64,000 nt of DNA from positions 1,536,978 to 1,600,977 of the forward strand of contig NW_003314298.1 of the NCBI RefSeq assembly GCF_000143415.4. Reading direction: 5' to 3'. Each line of letters begins with the position of its first letter. Within the stretch, counting starts at the first letter, position 1. A program made the position numbers and the translations under genes. Origin of the DNA: Selaginella moellendorffii (taxonomy: Eukaryota; Streptophyta; Lycopodiopsida; Selaginellales; Selaginellaceae). Below the pieces are notes generated by a model. That model was not told the origin of the DNA and did not search any database. It saw nothing but the letters and a program-made list of their open reading frames with translations. Below, piece by piece: positions 55,158 to 64,000 of this stretch.

Positions 55158-55807
55158 CTAGTCAGTCTTGTGTTGTTGAGCTAGTCGAGCTTTGTGCTTA
55201 AGCTCCGCTCGTTTCCACTTCACCATCAGCCTTACCATCTGCAAGAGACTATTCACCTGGAAGGAAAAAAAAAAAAAACGATCAGAGATGAAAGAAAGAA
55301 AGAAAGAAAGAGATTCTCTCACCAGAATCACCATTGATGTTACAAGCAGCGGGCCGGACCACAGAGTGGAGATGAACACGCCGCGCTTGTCAAAGTAAGG
55401 CTGCCGAGAAAACTTCTGCCAGTGCCGAGCCAGGAAAGAATTGATCGTCTGCGCAAAGTAGATTCCAAACACTGGGAGAAGTTGCGAAAATGGATCAAAC
55501 GAAACAATGCGAGATCGAAAGAAAAGGTTTTTTTTCTCACTCGAGAGGAAGAAGATGGCCATTTGCAAATCGGTGTTTCTCCTTGTCCATAGAATAAACA
55601 CGAGAAGAAACAAATGAAAGGCTACTAGCGCACCAATCCAAGGCTCCTGTAAGCCCAAAGTCTAGAGAGAAAAATCAAGACTAGAATCTCTCTTACAGTC
55701 CAATCCACGGCGTGAACGAAGGCGAGCACCGGCTCGACGAATCCCCGCGGAGAAGACGAGCGAAACTTCCCCAACATCTCCTCGAGCGCTTCCACTAAAA
55801 CCTCCAT
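55158..55807 (-). CDS. TMEM18: TMEM18 homologue
   Basis: Minus gene with ATG 55807 and stop 55158, several short introns. TMEM18 is a small three-helix protein of the nuclear envelope found in animals and plants; its biochemical role is unsettled. The sequence shows the family core: AVDW-(T)EPWIGALVAFHLFLLVFILW (helix 1), LQMAIFFL...FGIYFAQTINSFLARHWQKFSRQPYFDKRGVFIS (helix 2 and the conserved QxYFDxxGxF(I/L)S motif), then a WSGPLLVTSMVILV helix and a basic C-terminal tail KWKRAELKHKARLAQQHK that could bind DNA or serve as a nuclear retention signal. An intron contains a GAAA microsatellite at about 55290-55312. Only about 70 bp lie between this ATG and the stop of the upstream sigma-factor gene. 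Confidence 0.88.
55287..55312 (+). repeat. (GAAA)n microsatellite in a TMEM18 intron
   Basis: About six AAAG/GAAA units within an intron, next to the splice region. Confidence 0.85.
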
Positions 55808-55876
55808 TGCCGTTAAGCCCTAAATTCTAGACACATTTTTAGGGTTCTTGGGGGTTCTTGAGGAGAATTACACAGT

Positions 55877-57496
55877 TTATATGGAAGCGAGGCACGAGCG
55901 AAGGGATTTGGCTTCCTCCTGGTGCCGGAGACGTTCCAAGGCGCTCGCCTCGTACCTCCTCACCATCTCCTGCGACATGTTTAGCCTTCTTCCCACCTCT
56001 CGCAGCGATTTCACTGCAATAGCTCCATCTTCCAGCCCGTATCGGTGCTGCAACACCATCCTCTCCTTGTCTTTCAATCGCTGGAGCTGCAAGTTTTCCA
56101 ATCGAGTTAGATGCTTGAGAGGAGATTCTTGCTGCTTGCTTGCTTACCGCTGTGACGATTTCTTCTCGGACCTCCGAGCTCTCCGAGACAATGTCGCCGG
56201 TCTCTGGCAAGTACTCGAGAAACTCCTCGTCGGTGCCTCGCACAGTCTCGTTGAGCGAGCGAACTCGAAAGTTGCTGTAGTAGTATATGTTCCAGAACTG
56301 GACTGGATCCAATCCAGTCCTCTCCATCACTTCCTCGTCGCTGGGATTTCTCCCCAGCTCCACCCGGAGCTCTCGTCTCGCCTTTCGGATCTCCACCTTT
56401 TTCTGGAGAAGCAAACCACGATTCAGTCTCGCAAGCAAGAGAAAACGGAGAAAAAAGAGATGTATCTGTTGTTACCGCTGCGAAGCTGAAAGGCAGGCGA
56501 ATCACTTGACCAGTTCTCGTGATGGCTCTCACCATCGCGGTTCGTATCCAAAAGATAGCGTACGTGGAGAAGCGAGTACCTTTGCCGGGATTGAAGTGAT
56601 CCATAGCATCAATCAGACCTTTGACACCTTCTTGACACAAATCTTCCAGAGAGAAACTCCCCGCGTCACGCTCGTATCTTCTAGCCAAGAACAGCACCAG
56701 CCGGCAGTTGTGCTGGAGAAAGAAGAAAGAAATAAGAAAGAGTTAAGATGATCGATCGAGAAGAACTTGCCTCGATCAACTTGTTTTGCGCGGCTTCGCC
56801 GAGTTGGAGCCGGCGTCGCAAGGTTCTAAAGTCCGTATTTGCTGCCGTAGCCCACTCGTCATCGCTGGGCTCTCTACGTAGAACTCGTCGTAGCTCACTT
56901 CTTACTTGATGTAAGTGCTGTGAAGAAGAAAAACTATAAGCTGGGAAGAACCGAAAGAGAGAGAATACCTTCACTGGAGTCAGGAGCTCCACTAGCTCGA
57001 TTTCTTCTTGCGATGTCAAGTAGCGGTGATGGAGATTTCCCCAATCCACTGGCTTGACACCAAACGACGATCGTATGAGCTCCTCGGATTCATCCGACCA
57101 AAGATCCCCTCCATTTGACGGTGTGCCCGATGATCCTCCAGTAGCTCGATCGGTCCTCTTCCTTGAAACCCTATCTCCTCTCTTCGCAAATCCCTCCTCG
57201 CTGCCATCGGGACCACTGGTACTGACCTGATTGAAAGCATCCTCCAGCGCAGCCACCGCATTCTCGATCTGCCGCGCCGGCCCGGCCTGATAATCCGCGG
57301 CCTCGATCGATTGCGAGGAGCGCGTCAATCCAGCCGCAGCAATCTTGGAGACCCGCCGCCGCCGCCGACGCTGCTTGCTCTGATTAAGCTCTAGACCGTT
57401 AGATACCTCCAGAAATCTACCTGGCGCGAGGAGCTTGGATCGCGATTCCAGAAAGCTGGGAGGAGAAGGGTGTAGCCATAGCCCCATTCTCTCCAT
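55877..57496 (-). CDS. Plastid RNA polymerase sigma factor
   Basis: Minus gene with about five to six exons, ATG 57496 and stop 55877. Plastid sigma factors recruit the bacterial-type RNA polymerase to chloroplast promoters. The N-terminus is Arg/Ser-rich, as in a transit peptide. Region 2 is clear: HNCRLVLFLARRY (2.1), FSLEDLCQEGVKGLIDAMDHFNPGKGTRFSTYAIFWIRTAMVRAITRTGQVIRLP (2.3-2.4, with the aromatic YAIFWIR). Region 3 has EVMERTGLDPVQFWNI, and region 4 has KDKERMVLQHRYGLED and the helix-turn-helix LREVGRRLNMSQEMVRRYEASALERL. The region preceding 2.1 (YLTSQEEIELVELLTPV) fits region 1.2. I cannot say which of SIG1-6 is closest. Confidence 0.9.
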
Positions 57497-58744
57497 TGCT
57501 CACACTTCCCTCTTTTCTCTCGAAACCACAAAAGCAGAACGATTCCCAGTATATTCTCTCCTCAATACCCACGTGGCAAACTCCAAACCTCAATTTTAGC
57601 GGGGAAATTTAGTTACCTTTAAACTTCCCTATGGCTGCGATTGGAAGGGCGTGGCAGTGTGTTTTCTTTGACGTTCTAGAAAGCGCATGACAATCCAGAC
57701 AAGTTATCCATAGCCATGCACGATTGGACGTGAAAGGAAGCCTAGAAAAAGGTGACGGACCAACTACCAACCCCATAAAATAGTTGAAGAAAAAAAATGT
57801 TCAAAGGAAGGTAGTAGTTACACGTTTTGGATTTCATTGTCCACATTCGTGCAGACAGGGCTTGTGAGACTACTGTTGTGGAAGATGAAAAGCCAACTTT
57901 GTGATAAGCTAATGTTTTAGTAAAGTTAATGTTCAATAAATCATGGAAACGCCATGTGATCCTCCAGAAGAAGTTCCCGAAATTCATACAAAACAACAAA
58001 CAAACACCAAAGAGGTCTCTTCCGGAATCCACCGCCAAACAGGCACCAAACTAAAGCAAGAAAAGACACCAAAACCAGCTTTTTTTTTTAGAATCTCGAG
58101 CTGTGGAGGTTGTGGCCATCGCGATTTCAGGCAATCGTGCAACAGATTCAACGGCAACAAAAGCTATGCGAGGTTTTTGCATTGGTCGCTTGTAATTTGT
58201 AATAACTTGGCCCGAGAGCGGGTCGTTTTTTTCAACGGAAGCATGTGTTGGTTTGTGTGTCATGCTTTTAGTGTGCCCTTCATGAAATCGGTTGGAAAAA
58301 AAAAACTGTAGATAGCTGCGACGGTTTGATTTGATCTTACTCCTCCCACTTCTCGGCAGTTGATTTATCCTACCAAAATTTAATAAAAAGGAACAAAAAA
58401 AAAAAGGAGAAAGCGAGCTGCAAGGCAGCTTTATTATTAACATCTCTTGAAAAAAAGCAGCAGTGAAGCAGAGCAGTGCACATTGTTGCTATAAGTGCAC
58501 TTGCACTTGCACTTGAAATTTACAGGCATTATAAATTCGAGTCCTTGCTTTGGAGGTGGAGCAAGCAGGCAGCAGCATCAAAACGAAGTGTTTCGTGTTC
58601 CTGCTGTGGAGGAACCAATTGTTCTTCATCTCTTTTCTCTGATCAGGGGAAAAGAGCCTCTTTTTTCTTCTTGTTAGTCAGTTGGTCATTACCAAGAAAA
58701 AACTTTGAGAGAACTTTGAATTTCTGATAGTTTTTGTTTGTGAG
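57497..58744. other. Intergenic, promoters of sigma-factor and expansin genes
   Basis: Divergent arrangement over about 1.25 kb. No gene is supported; frames at 57742-58038 (-) and 57943-58311 (+) are not recognisable. Confidence 0.5.
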
Positions 58745-59973
58745 ATGGCTACTATGTCTGCTGCTTTGCTGCTGCTTGCTGCCTTGAGTGGCTGCACTTT
58801 CGATTTGGCTCAAGCCACTCCAGTGAAGAAGGATGAAATGATCAAATGGGAACCAGCCACTGCAACATGGTATGGAAGTCCCAATGGAGCTGGAACTGAT
58901 GGTACAATGCAATCACACCCAATAACAAATTTTTTGAGAATTGTACAATCATCAGGAAATGATTTTTAGGAAAGAACTAGAAGAGTGTGTCGAGTTAGAA
59001 TGTTATAACTCGTGATTTTTCTCAATGCTTTCTTTCTTTTCTTTTTTTGAAGGTGGAGCTTGTGGATATGGAAGCCTGCCCAACACACCCTATGGCTCAG
59101 ATGTAGGTGCTGGGAGCCCAATTCTTTTCATGAATGGAATTGGCTGTGGAACTTGTTTTGAGGTAATCTATCATGAGTTTCTTTGCTCTTCTTTCTTTCT
59201 CTGTTTTTTCAAGTTTCCCTGTAGTATCAATCTATTGAATGCATCAAATCAATCGATCATTCTCATGACAATGTGGCCATCCAAATCCATGTAGGTGAAG
59301 TGCGTCGACGGGCAGCTCTGCTCGCCTCAGCCCGTCAACGTGGTCATCACTGACGAGTGTCCCGGAGGCTACTGCTCGGGAGGAAGAACACACTTTGATC
59401 TCAGTGGCACTGCCTTTGGAAAGATGGCCAGCGGCAGCGCAAACATCCAGCACCTCCTCGCCGCGGGAGTTCTCAATGTTCTCTACAGACGGTAAGCCTG
59501 ACTCTGAGATTATTCCTGGAATATTTGAGGAATCTCTTCCCAATTTCAGTGCTCCATGCATCTACAAGAGCCAGGGCGTCGTGTTCCAGGTCGCCGATGG
59601 CTCCACACCCTTTTGGTTTGAGACAGTTATCAGATATCTGGATGGTCCGGGAGATCTTGCAACAGTCGAGCTCCAACAGGTAATCACCTTTTGCAAAGAA
59701 ATTCCAAAGTTTTTGGTGAAGAGATTGACAACTAATGGAACTTTTGTTACTATATAGTTTGGGTCTTCTGCTTGGCAGCCGATGAGCCAAGTTTGGGGGG
59801 CAAACTGGTGCCTGAACGCAGGTGGCGGCACGCCTTTGAGAGCTCCATTTTCGATTCGGCTCACGGCACTTCAAACCGGAGAGAAGATCATCGCCCACAA
59901 TGTCATTCCTGCGAATTGGGCACCCCAACACAGCTATTCCACTGGTGTCAACTTTGACACCCGCAACTATTGA
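58745..59973 (+). CDS. Beta-expansin (EXPB)
   Basis: Five exons from ATG 58745 to stop 59973. Expansins loosen the cell wall by breaking non-covalent polysaccharide contacts. A signal peptide (SAALLLLAALSGCTFDLAQA) precedes domain 1, which is GH45-like: ATWYGSPNGAG, then GGACGYG, FMNGIGCGTCFEVKC, ITDECPGGYCSGG and the HFDLSG motif containing the conserved HFD. The C-terminal CBM63-type domain has VFQVADGSTPFWFETVIRYLDGPGDLATVEL, WQPMSQVWGANWCLN and PFSIRLTAL. The GGACGYG, CSGGRTHFDLS and APCIY features are typical of the beta rather than alpha class. The predicted mature protein is extracellular. Confidence 0.92.
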
Positions 59974-60890
59974 CGAGAGTACTCAGGGGCTTCTGTAGTG
60001 TGTGAAAAAATGCCACACTCGGGCCAACGAAAATTCAAATCAAAGTTTGAAAAGAAGTGTCACTCGTTTCTCCAGATGCATGTTTCATGCCTATGTCATT
60101 CACAACAATGTAAGATCCATCTGGAGATTCAAGATAACCATCTGAATCATCACCCGCACTTGGATAATCTGCAAAACTTGTGGATTATCAAGGCTTGTAG
60201 TGATCTAGCAACAGATTTTGAATATGATGCTTCCTTCATACACAGTGTGCCTGATCAAGATCCCGTGAGTAATCTCCATAGTACCGTAGTTTAGAATTGA
60301 GATGGGGCGGTGGCAAGAACATTAAAAAGCCCCTCATCATCCTTGTGCCGAGCCTCTGGACAAGCCCCAGCGATGGAAAAAATGTATACAAGAGAAACTC
60401 CCCGAAAGGACTCATCGACGTTTCGGAGACAATGAGGGTTATGGAGACCTTGCGGCCTTCGACTTCCATGCTATCTGCGAATGTTAGCCCAGCCGAATAC
60501 ATCTGGAACCTGGAGATGTTCTTGATGATTTTCACAATGCCTTAAGGATTTTTTCGGAATAGCCAGTGAAACACACGGTGAAGATTAGCTAGAGCAACAA
60601 CAGTAGCAGTGGTTCTCATTGTCTTTTGATCCTAGACTTATACAAGAAGAGAGCCATTTTCTATACCTCTCTCTTTCTTAATGTCTTCCATTCCGCCGAG
60701 AAAGTCTGTTGCCAGTGTTGGATTATAAAAGAAAAACGAGGGAGCTTATGGCAGCTGCCAAGTGGCATTTTATAACTGTGCCACGTGTAATAAAGACCTT
60801 GAACGCCACGTCAGAAGGTTGACCTTGTTTTTAAAAAATGTGAGTGAGCCCTAGCACAGGAAACACCACAGGGCGGCTTTTTGTCTAGCC
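59974..60890. other. Intergenic region before the PGI gene
   Basis: Moderate GC with open frames on both strands around 60236-60545 that I cannot match to anything. An ATG-proximal promoter for the PGI gene must lie near 60700-60890. A CCACGT motif (about 60780) is a possible ACGT-core element. Confidence 0.4.
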
Positions 60891-63420
60891 ATGGCGAGCT
60901 TGGCACACCAATGCGCGTCTCGTCTCGATTGTAGATCCAGGATCGAGCGAATCGGCGCCCTTTCTAGCATCCCTGGAGCTAATCCAAGCAGGATCGCAAG
61001 AACCAGGGGGCGGATCTGTGGAGCGATCGCCAGCAGCGGCACCGGTGGCGCTTCCGCTGCCCTTATGGAGAAGCCGGCGCTGGAGATGGAGGCTAGCGCG
61101 CTGTGGGAGAGGTATGTGGAGTGGCTCTACCAGCACAAGGAGCTCGGCTTGTACGTGGATGTGAGCCGGATGGGATTTAGCGATGGCTTTGTCAAGGCGA
61201 TGGAGGAGAGGTTTGCAAAGGCTTTCAAGGACATGGAGAAGCTCGAAGGCGGTGATATCTCCAATCCGGACGAGAAAAGAATGGTTGGCCACTACTGGCT
61301 GAGAAACTCCGAGCTTGCTCCAAGCTACTATCTGAAGAAGCAAATCGATGAGACGCTCGAGGGAGTGAAGGCTTTCGCTGGAGATGTTATCAGCGGTAAG
61401 GTAAAGCTTCTTTGATCGATCCATCGATCGAGTTCTTTCGTACACGTTCTTCTAGTTCTCATACTGTGATCTTTACTTTGCGAGCAGATAAAGCCACCAC
61501 CATGCCCAGCGGGAAAATTCACGCATGTTTTGTCGATTGGAATTGGAGGCTCCGCGTTAGGACCTCAGTTTGTGGCCGAAGCCTTGGCACCTGATAATCC
61601 TCCTCTTGAGGTGATTAATTTGTAAAGCTCGGTTTTTTTTTTTCTTTTTTTTTTCTTTTTCTTTTTTTTTTTTGCTAGTGCTTGACTTTGTTTCGCTGCA
61701 CAGATCAGGTTCATTGATAACACCGATCCTGCTGGTATTGATCACCAAATTTCTCAGCTCGGGGCCAAGTTATCGTCTACTTTAGTGATTGTTATCTCGA
61801 AGGTATAATAGATGTTTTTCCAGTTTAGAAGTTTCTTTCTTACTTTATTGCTTGTATTCTTCTTGCATACAGAGTGGTGGTACTCCAGAGACTCGCAATG
61901 GCTTGTTGGAAGTCCAGAAAGCTTTCCGGGAGAAGGGACTTGACTTTCCAAAGCAGGCTGTGGCGATCACTCAAGAAAAATCCTTGCTTGACACCACCGC
62001 TCGCAGTGAGGGCTGGCTTGCAAGGTTTCCAATGTTCGACTGGGTTGGAGGGAGAACCTCTGAATTATCAGCCGTGGGACTTCTTCCAGCTGCGCTTCAG
62101 GTGCGTGTTGAAGTTTAACTTGATAGCGTGCTAGCGTGGTCGTTTCTTTTCAGGGCATCAACGTGGACGATATGCTTTATGGTGCGGCATTGATGGACAA
62201 GGCCACGAGAAAGCAATCGGTGAGCTCTTTTAGTATTTTCTCCATGCAAACTTATTTGTTTTTGTTTTGCTGTGTTTTAAGATTAAAGAGAACCCCGCTG
62301 CTTTGCTAGCACTTTGCTGGTATTGGGCCTCGAATGGTATTGGATCCAAAGACATGGTTGTTCTTCCCTACAAAGACAGCTTGCTCTTGTTTAGTCGCTA
62401 CTTACAGCAGTTGGTGATGGAGTCTCTTGGCAAAGAACTCGACTTAGACGGGAATTTGGTACCTATAAAATCTCTCCTTTTTTTCTTCCTTCTTTCTGGT
62501 TGTGACAATTGTCTCCTGTGAAGGTAAATCAAGGATTAAGTGTGTACGGGAACAAAGGCAGCACAGATCAACACGCGTTAGTTTTTTCATTTTTTCTTAA
62601 AAGGAAGTTGACGCTTGATCTCTCTCAGATACATTCAACAGCTTAGAGAGGGTGTTTCAAATTTTTTTGCAACTTTTATAGAGGTTCTTCGGGACAGACC
62701 TCCGGGCCATGACTGGGAGCTTGAGCCTGGCGTAACTTGTGGTGACTACCTGTTTGGTATGCTTCAGGTAAGAGTATTTCCTCATGAAAATCTTCTCAGC
62801 TGATAGCTTTGGAGCATTTTCAGGGGACCAGATCCGCTCTTTATGCAAACAAGAGGGAATCCATCACAGTAACTGTCCAAGAAGTCAATGCTCGGACTAT
62901 CGGTGCGCTGATAGCGCTGTATGAACGAGCAGTCGGCCTCTATGCGAGCTTGGTAAACATTAACGCGTATCATCAACCAGGTAAGGTTTCTTCTGGGCGA
63001 ATTGATCAAATCAGTGTGTGCCGCAGGCGTCGAGGCAGGAAAGAAAGCAGCGGCAGACGTATTGGCCTTGCAAAAGAGAGTTCTTGCGGTTTTAAACGAG
63101 GCCAGGTTTGCAATGAAGGAAATCTTCTGTTTGGCAGACTTTATTAATGCTTTCTTGCTTGCAGCTGCAAGGAACCAGCCGAGCCACTTGCAGTAGAAAC
63201 TATTGCACAGTTATGCCAAGCTCCAAACCAGGTAAAAAATCTCTTTTTTTTTCCTCTTGCATAGGCAAACAAGGTACTCCCACAGGTTGAAATGATTTAC
63301 AAGATTGTGTTGCATATGGCTGCGAACGATAGAGCCTTGTTTGCCGAGGGCAGCCGCGGCTCGCCCAGGAGCTTGAAAGTCTACACTGGAGAGTGCAATG
63401 TGGAGGAGCTATACGACTAG
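60891..63420 (+). CDS. PGI1: Plastid glucose-6-phosphate isomerase
   Basis: Multi-exon gene from ATG 60891 to TAG 63420. The enzyme interconverts glucose-6-phosphate and fructose-6-phosphate in starch synthesis and glycolysis of plastids. The first about 60 residues (Ser, Arg, Ala rich, few acidic residues) act as a transit peptide, so the plastid form is favoured over the cytosolic one. Conserved sequence: [56 protein letters not shown] (PGI signature 1-like), [28 protein letters not shown] across an intron, and [18 protein letters not shown]. Late exons ([18 protein letters not shown]) run to a C-terminus ending NVEELYD. Introns are short. Confidence 0.93.
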
Positions 63421-63684
63421 AAGATTAGAACAAACGGAGAACACTGAAATAAGATACTCGCGACAGGGAGAATAAGCTCTACGAGCTACGTAGACTACAT
63501 TTTTTTTTTCGTATCGACACAGAACAACACTCTAAAACAGCGATCTCGACCATTCAAACAAAAGGTCGAAGATACCATGTAAATAAATACTTTGACACTG
63601 ATTTCAATCTTCTCTCGAAAACAAACGATAAAACGAATCAAGTTTTTCGCTGGATATCATTCTTAACATTACCATAATGAAAAT
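63421..63684. other. PGI 3' region, no gene
   Basis: Probable 3' UTR of the PGI gene followed by sequence leading to a tRNA gene. Nothing else is visible. Confidence 0.5.
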
Positions 63685-63756
63685 GGAGGTATGGCTCAGT
63701 GGTAGAGCAATCGGCTGCAGTCCGATAGGTCACCAGTTCGATCCTGGTTGCCTCCT
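63685..63756 (+). tRNA. tRNA-Cys (GCA)
   Basis: A complete cloverleaf: acceptor arm GGAGGTA pairs with TGCCTCC (one G-T wobble), D stem GCTC/GAGC, anticodon stem ATCGG/CCGAT with the 7-nt loop CTGCAGT, giving anticodon GCA (cysteine), and T stem ACCAG/CTGGT with loop TTCGATC. Box A-like TGGCTCAGTGG and box B-like GTTCGATCC internal promoter elements are present. The discriminator base is T, as expected for tRNA-Cys. No intron and no encoded CCA. It is followed by CTTTC-like sequence without a long T run close by. Confidence 0.93.
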
Positions 63757-64000
63757 CTTCCAGTTTGAAATCCAACAAAATTTAGAGATATATGTAACTT
63801 CTCGGTTGGTGGTATTAGCTACAATTTGACAAATCATTTTTTGAAACTCAGCTCTATGGTTCATGCTTTAGAAAGACCCTTCAAGGACCATGTAGATAGA
63901 TCTTCTTCACATGAAATATAAATGGTTGAACACCTTTGCTGTGATCCTATGCTTCGTCTTCCTCTTCCAGCACATAAGTTGGCGATTGGGCCCGGATTTG
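63757..64000. other. Window end, no supported gene
   Basis: No gene can be recognised between the tRNA and the window end. Confidence 0.4.

Noticed and set aside
60236-60545. Overlapping ~100-codon frames on both strands upstream of the PGI gene
   Set aside because: Neither matches a known family nor has splice sites, and the + frame is short.
55877-63420. Cluster of plastid-related genes (sigma factor, PGI, and elsewhere the SDR and PTM-like genes)
   Set aside because: Plastid proteins are common in plant genomes; the genes differ in pathway, strand and spacing, so no functional cluster is supported.
1-64000. CRISPR arrays, operons or prokaryotic systems
   Set aside because: Spliced nuclear plant genes throughout; no regularly spaced repeat-spacer array was found.

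Overview
This is a nuclear plant chromosome segment. Genes carry many short GT-AG introns (often about 50-100 bp), intergenic gaps are often tiny, and gene-rich blocks alternate with AT-rich transposon-derived islands. This style, together with the protein families present, most resembles a lycophyte such as Selaginella; that assignment is inference from gene content and structure, not a database match.

Layout. 1-2685: intergenic, with a decayed Ty3/gypsy reverse-transcriptase relic. 2686-5580: an ELF3-type clock regulator (+). 6348-7289 (-) and 8295-9608 (+): a divergent pair, a BKI1/MAKR-like protein and an OCTOPUS/DUF740-like protein. 11357-13132: GT14 (DUF266) glycosyltransferase (+). 13420-14460: small PH-like protein (+). 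14705-19211: PTM-like Tudor/AT-hook/DDT/PHD chromatin protein (-). 19554-21085: RNase H2 subunit B (+). 21086-28395: AT-rich island holding only one convincing open frame, a predicted secreted orphan protein (26446-27009). 28396-29100: decayed, intron-retaining copy of part of the RNase H2B gene. 30259-32466: intronless ABCG half-transporter (+), followed by a decayed fragment of its own 3' end. 33579-41095: three tightly packed minus-strand genes (plastid-type atypical SDR, SDN-type 3'-5' exoribonuclease, TPR-DnaJ co-chaperone). 41858-44631: DDR4-like DDT protein (+). 44632-53851: AT-rich island with a small-LTR Ty3/gypsy element (46832-52963) whose RT domain is split by a 1,147-bp probable solo LTR. 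53852-54748: SYP12-type syntaxin (-). 55158-55807: TMEM18 (-). 55877-57496: plastid sigma factor (-). 58745-59973: beta-expansin (+). 60891-63420: plastid glucose-6-phosphate isomerase (+). 63685-63756: tRNA-Cys(GCA).

The genes are mostly unrelated housekeeping and regulatory loci and I see no operon-like system. The most notable associations are the divergent BKI1-like/OCTOPUS-like pair (both families act at the plasma membrane on brassinosteroid signalling in angiosperms), two DDT-domain chromatin genes, and very short same-strand gaps (about 70-125 bp) between neighbours. The most unusual structures are the nested solo LTR with its hexanucleotide array, LTRs that differ only by transitions, a tandem exon duplication in RNase H2B, and a candidate 34-nt intron in the PH-like gene. 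I did not find a clear new multi-gene biological system.
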